Made by a program: the position numbers and the translations under genes
The notes under the pieces: model-generated
Databases searched by the model: none
What the model saw: the letters and a program-made list of their open reading frames with translations, nothing else
Told to the model about the DNA's origin: nothing
Part shown: in pieces, positions 1-8,919 of the stretch
How the letters are laid out: every line of letters starts with the position of its first letter
Numbering within the stretch: position 1 is the stretch's first letter
Origin: Maridesulfovibrio hydrothermalis AM13 = DSM 14728
GTDB taxonomy: Bacteria > Desulfobacterota > Desulfovibrionia > Desulfovibrionales > Desulfovibrionaceae
Reading direction: 5' to 3'
DNA: 64,000 nt
Assembly (NCBI RefSeq): GCF_000331025.1
Contig: NC_020055.1
Coordinates: 346,370 to 410,369, forward strand

Positions 1-163
1 AACTGTAAAATTCTTGAAAGGATTTGATGCGGAAACTGTGCGACAAAGGTTATGACAGGGGCAATAATTGACTAAAAGTCAATTTATGTACACTTTTATT
101 CTGGTTTGAGTAAATACCACTTTGTTTTTCACTTTTAATAAACTCAAGAGTCCTGAATAAAAA

Positions 164-349
164 ATGAAATTTAGAATTAAAGCATTCCTGGAGCACATCT
201 TCAACCCGCTCCATATATATTGCAGGCTTATTGATTGCGGCCTGTCAGCTGCCCGGGCAAAAAAAATCGCCCGGGTCTACGAAATGTGTCTATTCAAACC
301 AGCAACCCTGTGCATCCCGGTAATTAAACATCAAAAGCGGGTGAAGTAA
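164..349 (+). CDS. small basic hypothetical protein (61 aa)
   Basis: A 61-codon frame for a basic protein containing FNPLHIYCRL and GLSAARAKKIARVYE, which read like real protein rather than random codons. I have a vague memory of similar short proteins in Desulfovibrio but cannot name a family. No transmembrane segment or metal motif is visible. The start lacks a good Shine-Dalgarno sequence. The 3' end overlaps the convergent PilZ gene by 26 bp, which is tolerable but lowers confidence. No function is proposed. Confidence 0.45.
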   Translation: MKFRIKAFLEHIFNPLHIYCRLIDCGLSAARAKKIARVYEMCLFKPATLCIPVIKHQKRVK

Positions 350-680
350 GCTCGCTGTCAATGGTATCTGCGTCATCAGCATTAAACTGAATGAGACGGC
401 GCAGATGGGTAAAGCTCATTTCATCCATCGAACTGAAATCTACGGCAAGCCCGGTATCATCCGCCCTGACCACATTTGCCTCAACCCTGATCTCGGCTTC
501 TTCTGATAATGAAATTGTGACCTCGCACTTATCCCCTACAGAAAATCCCGGCACAGGACCACATAGAATTCCTTTCAAACTAAGGTTAAGACTCTCTGCG
601 GCGGCATCAATATCACCTTTATGCAACACGACTGTAAATCCGGCCTTAATGCGGGTTCTGCGTCTCTTATTCTGATCCAT
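324..680 (-). CDS. PilZ domain protein
   Basis: A 118-residue protein read as a single PilZ domain, the c-di-GMP-binding fold. It opens with MDQNKRRRTRIKAG, the basic RxxxR-type motif that grips the ligand. The second signature is the NLSLKGI segment around residues 44-50, a degenerate form of the usual D/NxSxxG. I chose the ATG at 680 because GGAG lies 8 nt upstream; an earlier in-frame ATG has no such site. It lies 120 nt downstream of the antiporter gene on the same strand. With no attached output domain it is probably a small c-di-GMP receptor acting by protein contact. Its partner is not visible here. Confidence 0.75.
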   Translation of the reverse strand: MDQNKRRRTRIKAGFTVVLHKGDIDAAAESLNLSLKGILCGPVPGFSVGDKCEVTISLSEEAEIRVEANVVRADDTGLAVDFSSMDEMSFTHLRRLIQFNADDADTIDSELTSPAFDV

Positions 681-800
681 CAAAAAAGCTCCATAAATAT
701 TCATTAAAGTAAGTATCATATAACCCTGTCACTTATCTTTAATCAATATTGCGCCTCGCTTCAATACAATTTCACGCCAATTTACCTTATTGCCAGACAT

Positions 801-2009
801 TTAATATGTGCACCCGCCTCCTGTTGCCCTTTTCTTTTTCTTAAGACTGATATTGCCCACTTTTTTAAGTGCAAAACGAGTACATATCGGACCGACTATT
901 TCAAAGAAAATAGTTGTGGCAGCAATGATGGATATAATCTCCCTAAATGACTCCACCCTGTGCGCAGCCGTTAAAGCCATACCCAGTGCAACTCCGGCTT
1001 GAGGCATAAGTGCCATCCCCATCCATTTCCCGAAAACGCTGCTTTCACCGCCGACTCTGGATCCGATAATTGAACCTATAAAACGACTTACAATGCGCAG
1101 CACAATATAAAGGACAATAAGCTTTTGATTGGAAGTGATGTGTTCAAGTTCAATATTTACCCCCGCAAACAAAAAGAAAAGCACGATCACAGGCCACTCA
1201 ATCCCCTTGATGGAATGGAAGGAACAATCCTCATACTTAGCAAAATTAACGACCACCGCCCCCATAGTCATGGCTGCCAGCAAGAAAGAAACATCAAGCC
1301 ACATAGCCACTCCGCCGCACAGACAGACCATCCCCAGAGCTTCAAGCAAAGTATGCTCGCCGGATTTAAGATAACCGGTCAGGTAGCTCATCGGCCCGCC
1401 AAGTAAAATTCCTATCAGCACCGCCAGACCGATATCCTTGCCGCCCATCATCAAAGTATCCATACTCCCGCCGCCCAAGGACATCATTTGGGCCGCAGCC
1501 AGCATCAGGCTGAATATAATCAGCCCCAGAGCATCATCAATGGCAATTATCTTCAAAAGCGACTCTGTAAACCGGCCTTTAGCATCAACCTCATGCACGA
1601 CATCAACGGTCGCAGCAGGCGCAGTGGCCGGAGCTATACCGCCGCAAAGCAAAGCCAGAGGAAGCGGAATTCCAGCCAGCCACATCCCGCCGCCAACCAT
1701 AAGTGCCGTAATGCCAACCACAAAAACAGTCACCCATAAGACCAGCATGCCCGATAATTTTAAAGATTCATATTTTAATGAACTGCCCAGCATAAAACCT
1801 ATCATGACCAAAGCCATGTCTGAAACAACAGGCATCCAGCTCTGCGTACTGACAGGAAGCAAATCAAAACCGGAAGGCCCGATAAAGAATCCCGCCACCA
1901 TCAAAACAGACACACGCGGAATAGGCGTATATCTTCCAATAGAATCAGCCGCAAAACCGATAATAAACAAAAGCCCGAGTGTTATGAGGGTGAGCGCGGA
2001 TATGGTCAT
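801..2009 (-). CDS. cation/proton antiporter, CPA family membrane protein
   Basis: A 402-residue integral membrane protein with about eleven to twelve hydrophobic segments, matching the sodium/hydrogen exchanger domain of Kef/NhaP-type CPA transporters. Family-like features include VSVLMVAGFFIGPSGFDLLP near the N terminus and the charged intramembrane stretch TESLLKIIAIDDALGLIIF in the middle, where the paired acidic residues are expected to bind the cation. No C-terminal TrkA-N domain is present, so a plain Na+/H+ or K+/H+ exchanger is more likely than a regulated Kef channel. The ATG at 2009 has AGGAG 6 nt upstream; an ATG 63 nt earlier in frame is less likely. The ion specificity cannot be told from sequence. 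Confidence 0.8.
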   Translation of the reverse strand: MTISALTLITLGLLFIIGFAADSIGRYTPIPRVSVLMVAGFFIGPSGFDLLPVSTQSWMPVVSDMALVMIGFMLGSSLKYESLKLSGMLVLWVTVFVVGITALMVGGGMWLAGIPLPLALLCGGIAPATAPAATVDVVHEVDAKGRFTESLLKIIAIDDALGLIIFSLMLAAAQMMSLGGGSMDTLMMGGKDIGLAVLIGILLGGPMSYLTGYLKSGEHTLLEALGMVCLCGGVAMWLDVSFLLAAMTMGAVVVNFAKYEDCSFHSIKGIEWPVIVLFFLFAGVNIELEHITSNQKLIVLYIVLRIVSRFIGSIIGSRVGGESSVFGKWMGMALMPQAGVALGMALTAAHRVESFREIISIIAATTIFFEIVGPICTRFALKKVGNISLKKKKRATGGGCTY

Positions 2010-2465
2010 ACTGTCTCCTGCCCGGCCGATAATATACGACAATGAAAGCCAGACCCTTCTACTGTACAACACATTTTCAAAACAAAAAAGAATACTGTGT
2101 CTTCATAAAAAGAGTAAACAAAGCTGCAAAAAACATGTAAGATGATAATTATAATGATTAAATGCAGTAAACAGCTCAAATTCGTGACTCTAAGCATCGA
2201 CTGAACACTTTACACCGAACGCTGATCAGCTGTTCACTTTTTTAAAAAAAACTTCAATAATCCATAAAAAAGGCATGACCGTCACTTAACACTTGATTTT
2301 AACATCACTTTAGCCTAGCTGAATGAGCATTCACTATCCACCAACAAAAACACGCTTTATAACTACGCAGTCGATCAGCACATTTTATATGATCAAAGAA
2401 AAAGGCTACGGGATATAAAGCAATGCAGGGTGTTTTAAAAAACGAACCATTTAAGGAGAAATAAA
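2010..2465. promoter_or_regulatory. divergent intergenic region, antiporter / acetate transporter
   Basis: This 456-nt stretch separates two divergently transcribed genes and must hold both promoters. It is AT-rich and contains no convincing gene. A perfect inverted repeat, TGAATG-AG-CATTCA at 2320-2333, could be an operator for the downstream transporter gene. No confident -35/-10 pair could be assigned by eye. Confidence 0.35.
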
Positions 2466-3023
2466 ATGGAATCAAAACTCGCAAATCCAGCACCGCTTGG
2501 ACTTATGGGATTCGGAATGACCACTGTGTTGCTCAATATTCACAATGCAGGTTTCTTCCCCATCAGCGCCATGGTGCTTGCCATGGGATTTTTTTATGGA
2601 GGAATAGCTCAGGTCATTGCCGGTATCATGGAGTTTAAAAAAGGAAACACCTTCGGTACAACAGCCTTTACATCATACGGACTGTTCTGGATGACTCTTG
2701 TCGGTCTGATTGTCATGCCCAAACTGGGCTGGGCCGACCCCACTCCACATAAATTCATGGGATGGTATCTCGTAATGTGGGGAATATTCACATTGTTCAT
2801 GTATATCGGCACATTCAAAAGCAACAAAGTACTTCAGTTCATCTTCTTATCACTTGCGGTGCTCTTCTTCCTGCTGGCTATCAGAGATTTCACAGGCAGC
2901 GAACTCATAGGGACTATCGCCGGATACGAAGGAATACTTTGCGGGGCATCAGCAATGTACTTAGCTATGGCCGAAGTAATAAACGAAACCCACGACCGCA
3001 CAGTGCTCCCCATCGGCGAATAA
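2466..3023 (+). CDS. satP: acetate/succinate transporter, GPR1/FUN34/YaaH (SatP) family
   Basis: A 185-residue, six-helix membrane protein. The family hallmark [14 protein letters not shown] sits at residues 7-20, just before the first helix, and the overall length matches bacterial SatP (about 188). Members carry acetate and succinate with protons, in either direction. In a sulfate reducer that oxidises lactate or pyruvate incompletely, export of acetate is a natural role, though that is inference. AAGGAG precedes the ATG by 7 nt. The gene stands alone and ends in a strong intrinsic terminator about 130 nt further on. The symbol is given by family similarity only. Confidence 0.9.
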   Translation: MESKLANPAPLGLMGFGMTTVLLNIHNAGFFPISAMVLAMGFFYGGIAQVIAGIMEFKKGNTFGTTAFTSYGLFWMTLVGLIVMPKLGWADPTPHKFMGWYLVMWGIFTLFMYIGTFKSNKVLQFIFLSLAVLFFLLAIRDFTGSELIGTIAGYEGILCGASAMYLAMAEVINETHDRTVLPIGE

Positions 3024-4253
<1,230 letters not shown>

Positions 4254-4272
4254 GTAAGAGCCGGAGAAAAAT

Positions 4273-4983
4273 ATGAAAGCTATCGCCATTGTAGGAAAAA
4301 AGAAAACCGGAAAGACCACTCTGGGCATGGCCCTTGTTAAGTGTCTCACGGGGAGAGGGCTTAAAGTCGGCGTTGTTAAACATTCCCACCACGGATTTGA
4401 CGGAGCTGAAGGCGCAGATACCGAAGAGTACAAAAAAATCGCATCTTCTGTTGCAGCCTACTCTCCTTCCCAGTCATTTGTTTCATGGGACAGGGAAAGA
4501 ACCGTGCAGGATCTTATGCCACTCATGGACGTTGACGTCATAGTCATGGAGGGCGGAAACAAAATAGGCTGGCTGCCAAGAGTCCTCATGGTTCGCGAAG
4601 ATGGCGATAATAAGGAATTCTATCCGGAGCTTGCTTTGAAGCAATATCCGGCCTGCACGCGCGACAATCCTCCTGCAGCTGAGGATGTGGAGCAACTTGC
4701 AGATATGGTCATGGAAAAAGGCTTTCTCCTTCCGGGCCTAAACTGTAAAGCCTGCGGACGCGATTTCTGTATGGAATTTGTTGCTGATATCCTTGCAGGC
4801 AAAGCTAAAGTCTCAGGCTGCAAAGCTATGGACGGGGATATGACCATCACCTGTCATGGTAATGAACTTGGATTTAACCCCTTTGTCGCTGACATGCTCT
4901 CCGCCGGAATCACTGCCATGCTCAAACAACTTAAAGGATACGTTCCCGGTGATATTCATATTCATATAAAAAACGGCAGCTAA
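4273..4983 (+). CDS. mobB: MobB-type GTPase with C-terminal four-cysteine Fe-S domain
   Basis: A 236-residue protein. Residues 1-150 form a MobB-like P-loop domain with GKKKTGKTT at 8-16 and VVKHSHHGFD near 35. MobB helps deliver nucleotide for molybdopterin guanine dinucleotide synthesis. The tail is unusual for the textbook enzyme (about 170 residues in E. coli): LPGLNCKACGRDFC places cysteines at 158, 161 and 166, with a fourth at 183, resembling the small Fe-S domain of RnfB and corrinoid Fe-S proteins. A further cysteine at 194 is not part of that pattern. It lies between argB and moeA with only 3 nt to moeA, so translation is probably coupled. The cluster assignment is inferred from spacing. 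Confidence 0.85.
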   Translation: MKAIAIVGKKKTGKTTLGMALVKCLTGRGLKVGVVKHSHHGFDGAEGADTEEYKKIASSVAAYSPSQSFVSWDRERTVQDLMPLMDVDVIVMEGGNKIGWLPRVLMVREDGDNKEFYPELALKQYPACTRDNPPAAEDVEQLADMVMEKGFLLPGLNCKACGRDFCMEFVADILAGKAKVSGCKAMDGDMTITCHGNELGFNPFVADMLSAGITAMLKQLKGYVPGDIHIHIKNGS

Positions 4984-4986
4984 CTT

Positions 4987-6228
4987 ATGAGTCATGACTT
5001 CTTTAATATAATCAGCAGGGAAGAATTTGAATCCCTGCTGGCTTCCTTCTCTGCCACCGATGCAGTGCAGGTTCCAATTTCCGATGCATTTGGCCTTGTG
5101 CTCGCTGCGGATATTATTTCTCCGGAAGACCTGCCCCCCGCCAACCGCTCCTGCATGGACGGATACGCTGTAAATGCCCGGGATGCTTTCGGAGCAACCG
5201 AGGCTAATCCGGCATATCTGGAATGTTGCGCTGAGCTTAAAGTGGATGAAAATCCAGATTTCACTTTAAAGTCAGGAGAATGTGCAGCCATTGCGACCGG
5301 CGGGACTCTGCCCGAAGGCGCAGACGCGGTGGTTATGGTAGAGCACACCCATGAACTTGGTTCCGGTACAATCGAGATCCGCAAGTCCTCGGCTCCCGGG
5401 GAGCATGCAATGCTTAAAGGCGAAGATGCTGCCAAGGGTGATACTGTTTTCAGGGCTGGGCACAAGGTCCGCTTTCAGGATGTGGGACTGCTTGCCGCGC
5501 TGGGCATAAAAAATGTGAGCATCCATAAAAAACCGCGAACGGGCATAATTTCCACAGGGGATGAACTGGTAAAAATCGATTCTCCGCAAAAGGTGGGAAC
5601 TATACGCGACGTGAATTCCCATACACTGCGCTGCCTTGTTTCCGAAGCCGGAGCCGAACCAGTTAATTATGGCATTGTACGCGATGAACTGGAAAAGCTT
5701 AAGTCTACGCTGAAACAGGCTGTTGCCGAGAATGATCTGGTACTGCTTTCCGGTGGAAGCTCTGTCGGAATGCGCGACCTGACTGTGCAGGCCATTGAAT
5801 CCATGGATGATTCTGAGATTCTGGCTCACGGAGTGGCAATCAGTCCCGGCAAACCCACAATACTGGGTAGAGTCGGCGGTAAACCGGTACTGGGGCTTCC
5901 CGGTCAGGTGACATCTGTTCAGGTCGTTATGCTCTCACTGGTCATGCCCTTCATACGGCATATTATGGGCCAGAAAAATGCATTTTCAACTGCCGCACGG
6001 CCTTTGGTGCAAGCCGAACTGGGCCGCAACGCTCCCTCAAAACAAGGCCGCGAAGATTATGTACGCATGAAACTGATTCAGCGGGAAAATGAAATACCCC
6101 TTGCCCAGCCTGTTTACGGGAAATCCGGACTGCTTAAAACAATGGTGCAGGCCGATGGTTTAATGATAATTCCAGCTGACACTGAAGGTTTGTATGCCGG
6201 AGATACCGTCAGCATCTGGCTAATTTAA
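4987..6228 (+). CDS. moeA: molybdopterin molybdenumtransferase MoeA
   Basis: A 413-residue protein of normal MoeA length, which inserts molybdate into adenylylated molybdopterin. Visible MoeA motifs are PANRSCMDGYAVNARD near residue 50, IISTGDELV near 190, LLSGGSSVGMRD near 255 and ISPGKPTILG near 285, followed by GLPGQVTSVQVV in place of the usual GLPGNPVS loop. The N in that loop is replaced here by Q, a modest deviation. A short 14-nt gap separates it from a second, longer moeA-like gene, so both are made together. One copy may handle tungsten and the other molybdenum, but the sequence does not decide this. Confidence 0.93.
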   Translation: MSHDFFNIISREEFESLLASFSATDAVQVPISDAFGLVLAADIISPEDLPPANRSCMDGYAVNARDAFGATEANPAYLECCAELKVDENPDFTLKSGECAAIATGGTLPEGADAVVMVEHTHELGSGTIEIRKSSAPGEHAMLKGEDAAKGDTVFRAGHKVRFQDVGLLAALGIKNVSIHKKPRTGIISTGDELVKIDSPQKVGTIRDVNSHTLRCLVSEAGAEPVNYGIVRDELEKLKSTLKQAVAENDLVLLSGGSSVGMRDLTVQAIESMDDSEILAHGVAISPGKPTILGRVGGKPVLGLPGQVTSVQVVMLSLVMPFIRHIMGQKNAFSTAARPLVQAELGRNAPSKQGREDYVRMKLIQRENEIPLAQPVYGKSGLLKTMVQADGLMIIPADTEGLYAGDTVSIWLI

Positions 6229-6242
6229 GAAGGAAGATAAAT

Positions 6243-8174
6243 ATGAGTGACCGCAATATCTATTTGAAAACCATCCCTGTTCCTGAAGCAGTTGCAACAG
6301 CCATTGAAGCTCTTGACCGCGAAACGCTCATCAAGCCGGAAATCATACCGGTACACGAAGCTCTCGGCAGAGTGACCGCCGAGGCAGTCAATGCCCGCTG
6401 TTCATCTCCAACTTACCATTCCGCAGCAATGGACGGCTATGCAGTAAAAAGCGACACAACTTTCACTGCCCGCGAAGGCCGTCCTATAAGCCTGTCTAAA
6501 AACGGAGGCTGCATCGCCGTTAACACCGGCAACCCCCTGCCGGATGATATGGATGCAATCATTATGATCGAAAATGTTGTGGACGCAGACAGCTCAATCA
6601 GCATTGAAGCCCCTGCTTTTCCTTGGCAGCATGTACGCCGCATCGGGGAGGATATTGTTGCCACCGAAATGCTTCTGCCCCGCAACCACACAATTTCCGC
6701 ATTTGATCTTGGCGCGCTGCTTTCCGCCGGAATTTACGATATCAAGGTCTATGAAAAGGTTCGTATGACCTTCATTCCAACCGGAGACGAAGTGCTGCCC
6801 TTCATTGACCGCCCGACTCCCAGACCGGGTGAAGTCATCGAATCCAACTCGCAGGTCTTCAAAGGACTTGCCGCGGGACTGGATATTGAATTTACTGCAA
6901 CAGCTCCGGTGCATGACCGCGAAGAACTGCTTATCGGCGCAGTCAAAACCGCCCTTGAGAAATCCCATATCGTGGTAATCGGAGCCGGATCATCAGCCGG
7001 AAGCAAAGATTTCACCCGTAAGGTTATTGATGAGCTGGGAACACTTCTTGTGCACGGTATTGCTATCATGCCCGGCAAACCCACAGTGCTGGGTACGGCA
7101 GAAGGCAAGCTTCTGGTCGGTGCGCCCGGTTATCCGGTCAGCGCGGTGGTTTGCTTTGAAGACGTGCTAACTCCTATCATTTCATGGCTTTCAGGCAAAC
7201 ACAAACCTGTACGTGATGTGGTCAAAGCCAAACTGGCCCGCCGCACTCCGTCCAAACCCGGTATGGAGGAGATTGTCCGCCTTGCAGTAGGGCAGGTCGG
7301 GGACGGCTATATAGGAGTTCCCCTTTCACGCGGCGCAGGGATGATAACGACCCTGACCAAAGCTCAGGGTTTTGCCCGTATCCCCGCCGTCAGCGAAGGA
7401 GTCGAAATGGGCGAGAAAGTGGAGGTAGAACTATTTTCCAGCCGTCAGGATCTGGATAAAGTACTCATGCATGTCGGCAGCCATGACAACACTCTGGACA
7501 CCCTCGGAGATCTGCTCATGGGAAGCGAGACTCCGCTGCGCCTTGTCTCGACTCATGCAGGATCAATGGGCGGTCTCACAGCTCTTAAAAATAATATGGC
7601 CCTTTTTGCCGGAGCGCACCTTTTTGATCCCGAAACAAACGATTTCAATTTCCCGTTCCTTGAAAAATATCTGCCCGGCATGGAAGTTACTGTAATCAAC
7701 CTTGCCATCCGCCACCAGGGTTTTATCGTTCCCAAAGGCAACCCGCAAAATATCAGCGGCATTGAGTCTCTCGGCAGCGGTGATATTAACTTCATCAACA
7801 GACAGCGCGGAGCCGGAACAAGAATTCTTTTCGATTATCAGATGAACAAAGCCGGACTCAAACCGGCCGAGATCATGGGGTACGAACGCGAGGAATATAC
7901 TCACATGGCAGTAGCTGCCAATGTACTCACCGGTGCTGCTGATTGCGGACTCGGCATTTTTGCCGCAGCCAAAGCTTTAGGTCTTGATTTCGTACCACTT
8001 GCTCACGAACGCTACGACCTTGTCATCCCCAGCGTGTATCTTTCAGATTCAAGAATTATCACCTTACTGGATCTTATCAGGTCTGATGAAGTGAAAAACA
8101 CTATCAACAATCTGGGTGGATATGAAACCCCGCTGACCGGACAGAAAATGAAACCCGGCATGGGACTGGGTTAG
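6243..8174 (+). CDS. MoeA fused to a periplasmic-binding-protein-like domain
   Basis: A 643-residue fusion. Residues 1 to about 400 repeat the MoeA architecture, with SAAMDGYAVKSD near 60, IPTGDEVLP near 178, GAGSSAGSKDF near 246 and MPGKPTVLG near 277. From about 405 onward comes a substrate-binding-like domain with FINRQRGAGTR and AADCGLGIFAAAK, typical of the PBP-like domain often paired with ModE or MoeA in anaerobes. There is no signal peptide, so the binding domain works in the cytoplasm, probably sensing or holding an oxyanion or cofactor. Such fusions occur in sulfate reducers and archaea. AAGGAAG precedes the ATG. The operon ends at a bidirectional terminator. Confidence 0.9.
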   Translation: MSDRNIYLKTIPVPEAVATAIEALDRETLIKPEIIPVHEALGRVTAEAVNARCSSPTYHSAAMDGYAVKSDTTFTAREGRPISLSKNGGCIAVNTGNPLPDDMDAIIMIENVVDADSSISIEAPAFPWQHVRRIGEDIVATEMLLPRNHTISAFDLGALLSAGIYDIKVYEKVRMTFIPTGDEVLPFIDRPTPRPGEVIESNSQVFKGLAAGLDIEFTATAPVHDREELLIGAVKTALEKSHIVVIGAGSSAGSKDFTRKVIDELGTLLVHGIAIMPGKPTVLGTAEGKLLVGAPGYPVSAVVCFEDVLTPIISWLSGKHKPVRDVVKAKLARRTPSKPGMEEIVRLAVGQVGDGYIGVPLSRGAGMITTLTKAQGFARIPAVSEGVEMGEKVEVELFSSRQDLDKVLMHVGSHDNTLDTLGDLLMGSETPLRLVSTHAGSMGGLTALKNNMALFAGAHLFDPETNDFNFPFLEKYLPGMEVTVINLAIRHQGFIVPKGNPQNISGIESLGSGDINFINRQRGAGTRILFDYQMNKAGLKPAEIMGYEREEYTHMAVAANVLTGAADCGLGIFAAAKALGLDFVPLAHERYDLVIPSVYLSDSRIITLLDLIRSDEVKNTINNLGGYETPLTGQKMKPGMGLG

Positions 8175-8211
8175 CACCGACAGGTTAAGACTAAAAACAG
8201 CACAAGCATAA

Positions 8212-8253
8212 AAAAAGGTCCGCCGAGTTCAAACTCAGCGGACCTTTTTCAAT
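8212..8253. terminator. bidirectional terminator between moeA fusion and cytochrome b gene
   Basis: An imperfect 12-bp stem (11 of 12 paired, GGTCCGCCGAGT against ACTCAGCGGACC) is flanked by an A-run on the left and a T-run on the right. It can therefore stop transcription of the molybdopterin operon from one side and of the cytochrome operon from the other. Confidence 0.85.
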
Positions 8254-8266
8254 ACATATTACAGAA

Positions 8267-8917
8267 TCAGCTCTTATCGTGAATTTCCCACTCTTCTGCC
8301 TTGTAGTCTTCGGGAACTTCTTCCCAGCCACTGAACATGGCGGCGATGTGGGCGGTTACAGTGTGACCGGTTGTGGTCATGTAAACATGCACAATCAAAA
8401 ACGCAAGCAGTCCGTAGGCGCAGGCCATATGGACAGTAGCCACAGCATTCAGGCTGATAAAATCAAGCCCGTATGCAGCCCAGTCATTATAAGTCCAGTA
8501 GAGCAGCCCGGTAACCATCTGCAATGGCAGAAGGATGGTAGACAGCCCGAGATAGACCATGCGCTGCAAAGGGTTATGCTTGGCATCCGCGCTCTTGCGC
8601 ACAGGATGAGGGTCGCCTTTGAATATACCGGAAGCATAATACATTGCCACGGCAATAAGTTTCTTTGATGTGGGGATATACTGCTTCCATTCTCCGGTAG
8701 TGATCAACCAGAAGATGATAAATACAAAGAGTATCAACCAGCTTATTGCCAGAGTATTATGCAGATCAACGGCTTTTTCAAAACCGAATAAAGTAATGAC
8801 TCCATGCACTTCCAAACCGGTGACCATGAGCAGCATGATCATTACGGCCTGAGTCCAGTGCCAGAAACGCTCGAAGCGGGAGTAGAGATAGATCTTTTTC
8901 ATATTTTGTTCAGTCAT
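8267..8917 (-). CDS. cytochrome b561-type membrane subunit
   Basis: A 216-residue protein with four to five transmembrane helices, like the dihaem cytochrome b subunits of formate dehydrogenase, hydrogenase and thiosulfate reductase. Candidate haem ligands are histidines in RFWHWTQAVMIM, VDLHNTLAISW and in the pair VATVHMACAYG and LIVHVYMTTTGH. It most likely passes electrons between the menaquinone pool and the octahaem cytochrome encoded just upstream. AAGGAGG lies 7 nt before the ATG at 8917, and only 2 nt separate it from the previous stop codon. It is the last gene of the four-gene operon. The direction of electron flow cannot be read from sequence. Confidence 0.88.
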   Translation of the reverse strand: MTEQNMKKIYLYSRFERFWHWTQAVMIMLLMVTGLEVHGVITLFGFEKAVDLHNTLAISWLILFVFIIFWLITTGEWKQYIPTSKKLIAVAMYYASGIFKGDPHPVRKSADAKHNPLQRMVYLGLSTILLPLQMVTGLLYWTYNDWAAYGLDFISLNAVATVHMACAYGLLAFLIVHVYMTTTGHTVTAHIAAMFSGWEEVPEDYKAEEWEIHDKS

Positions 8918-8919
8918 AA

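Noticed and set aside
1438-2145. A 235-codon plus-strand frame over the antiporter gene
   Set aside because: It is antisense to a clear membrane transporter; its hydroxyl- and proline-rich composition is typical of a reverse reading of hydrophobic codons.
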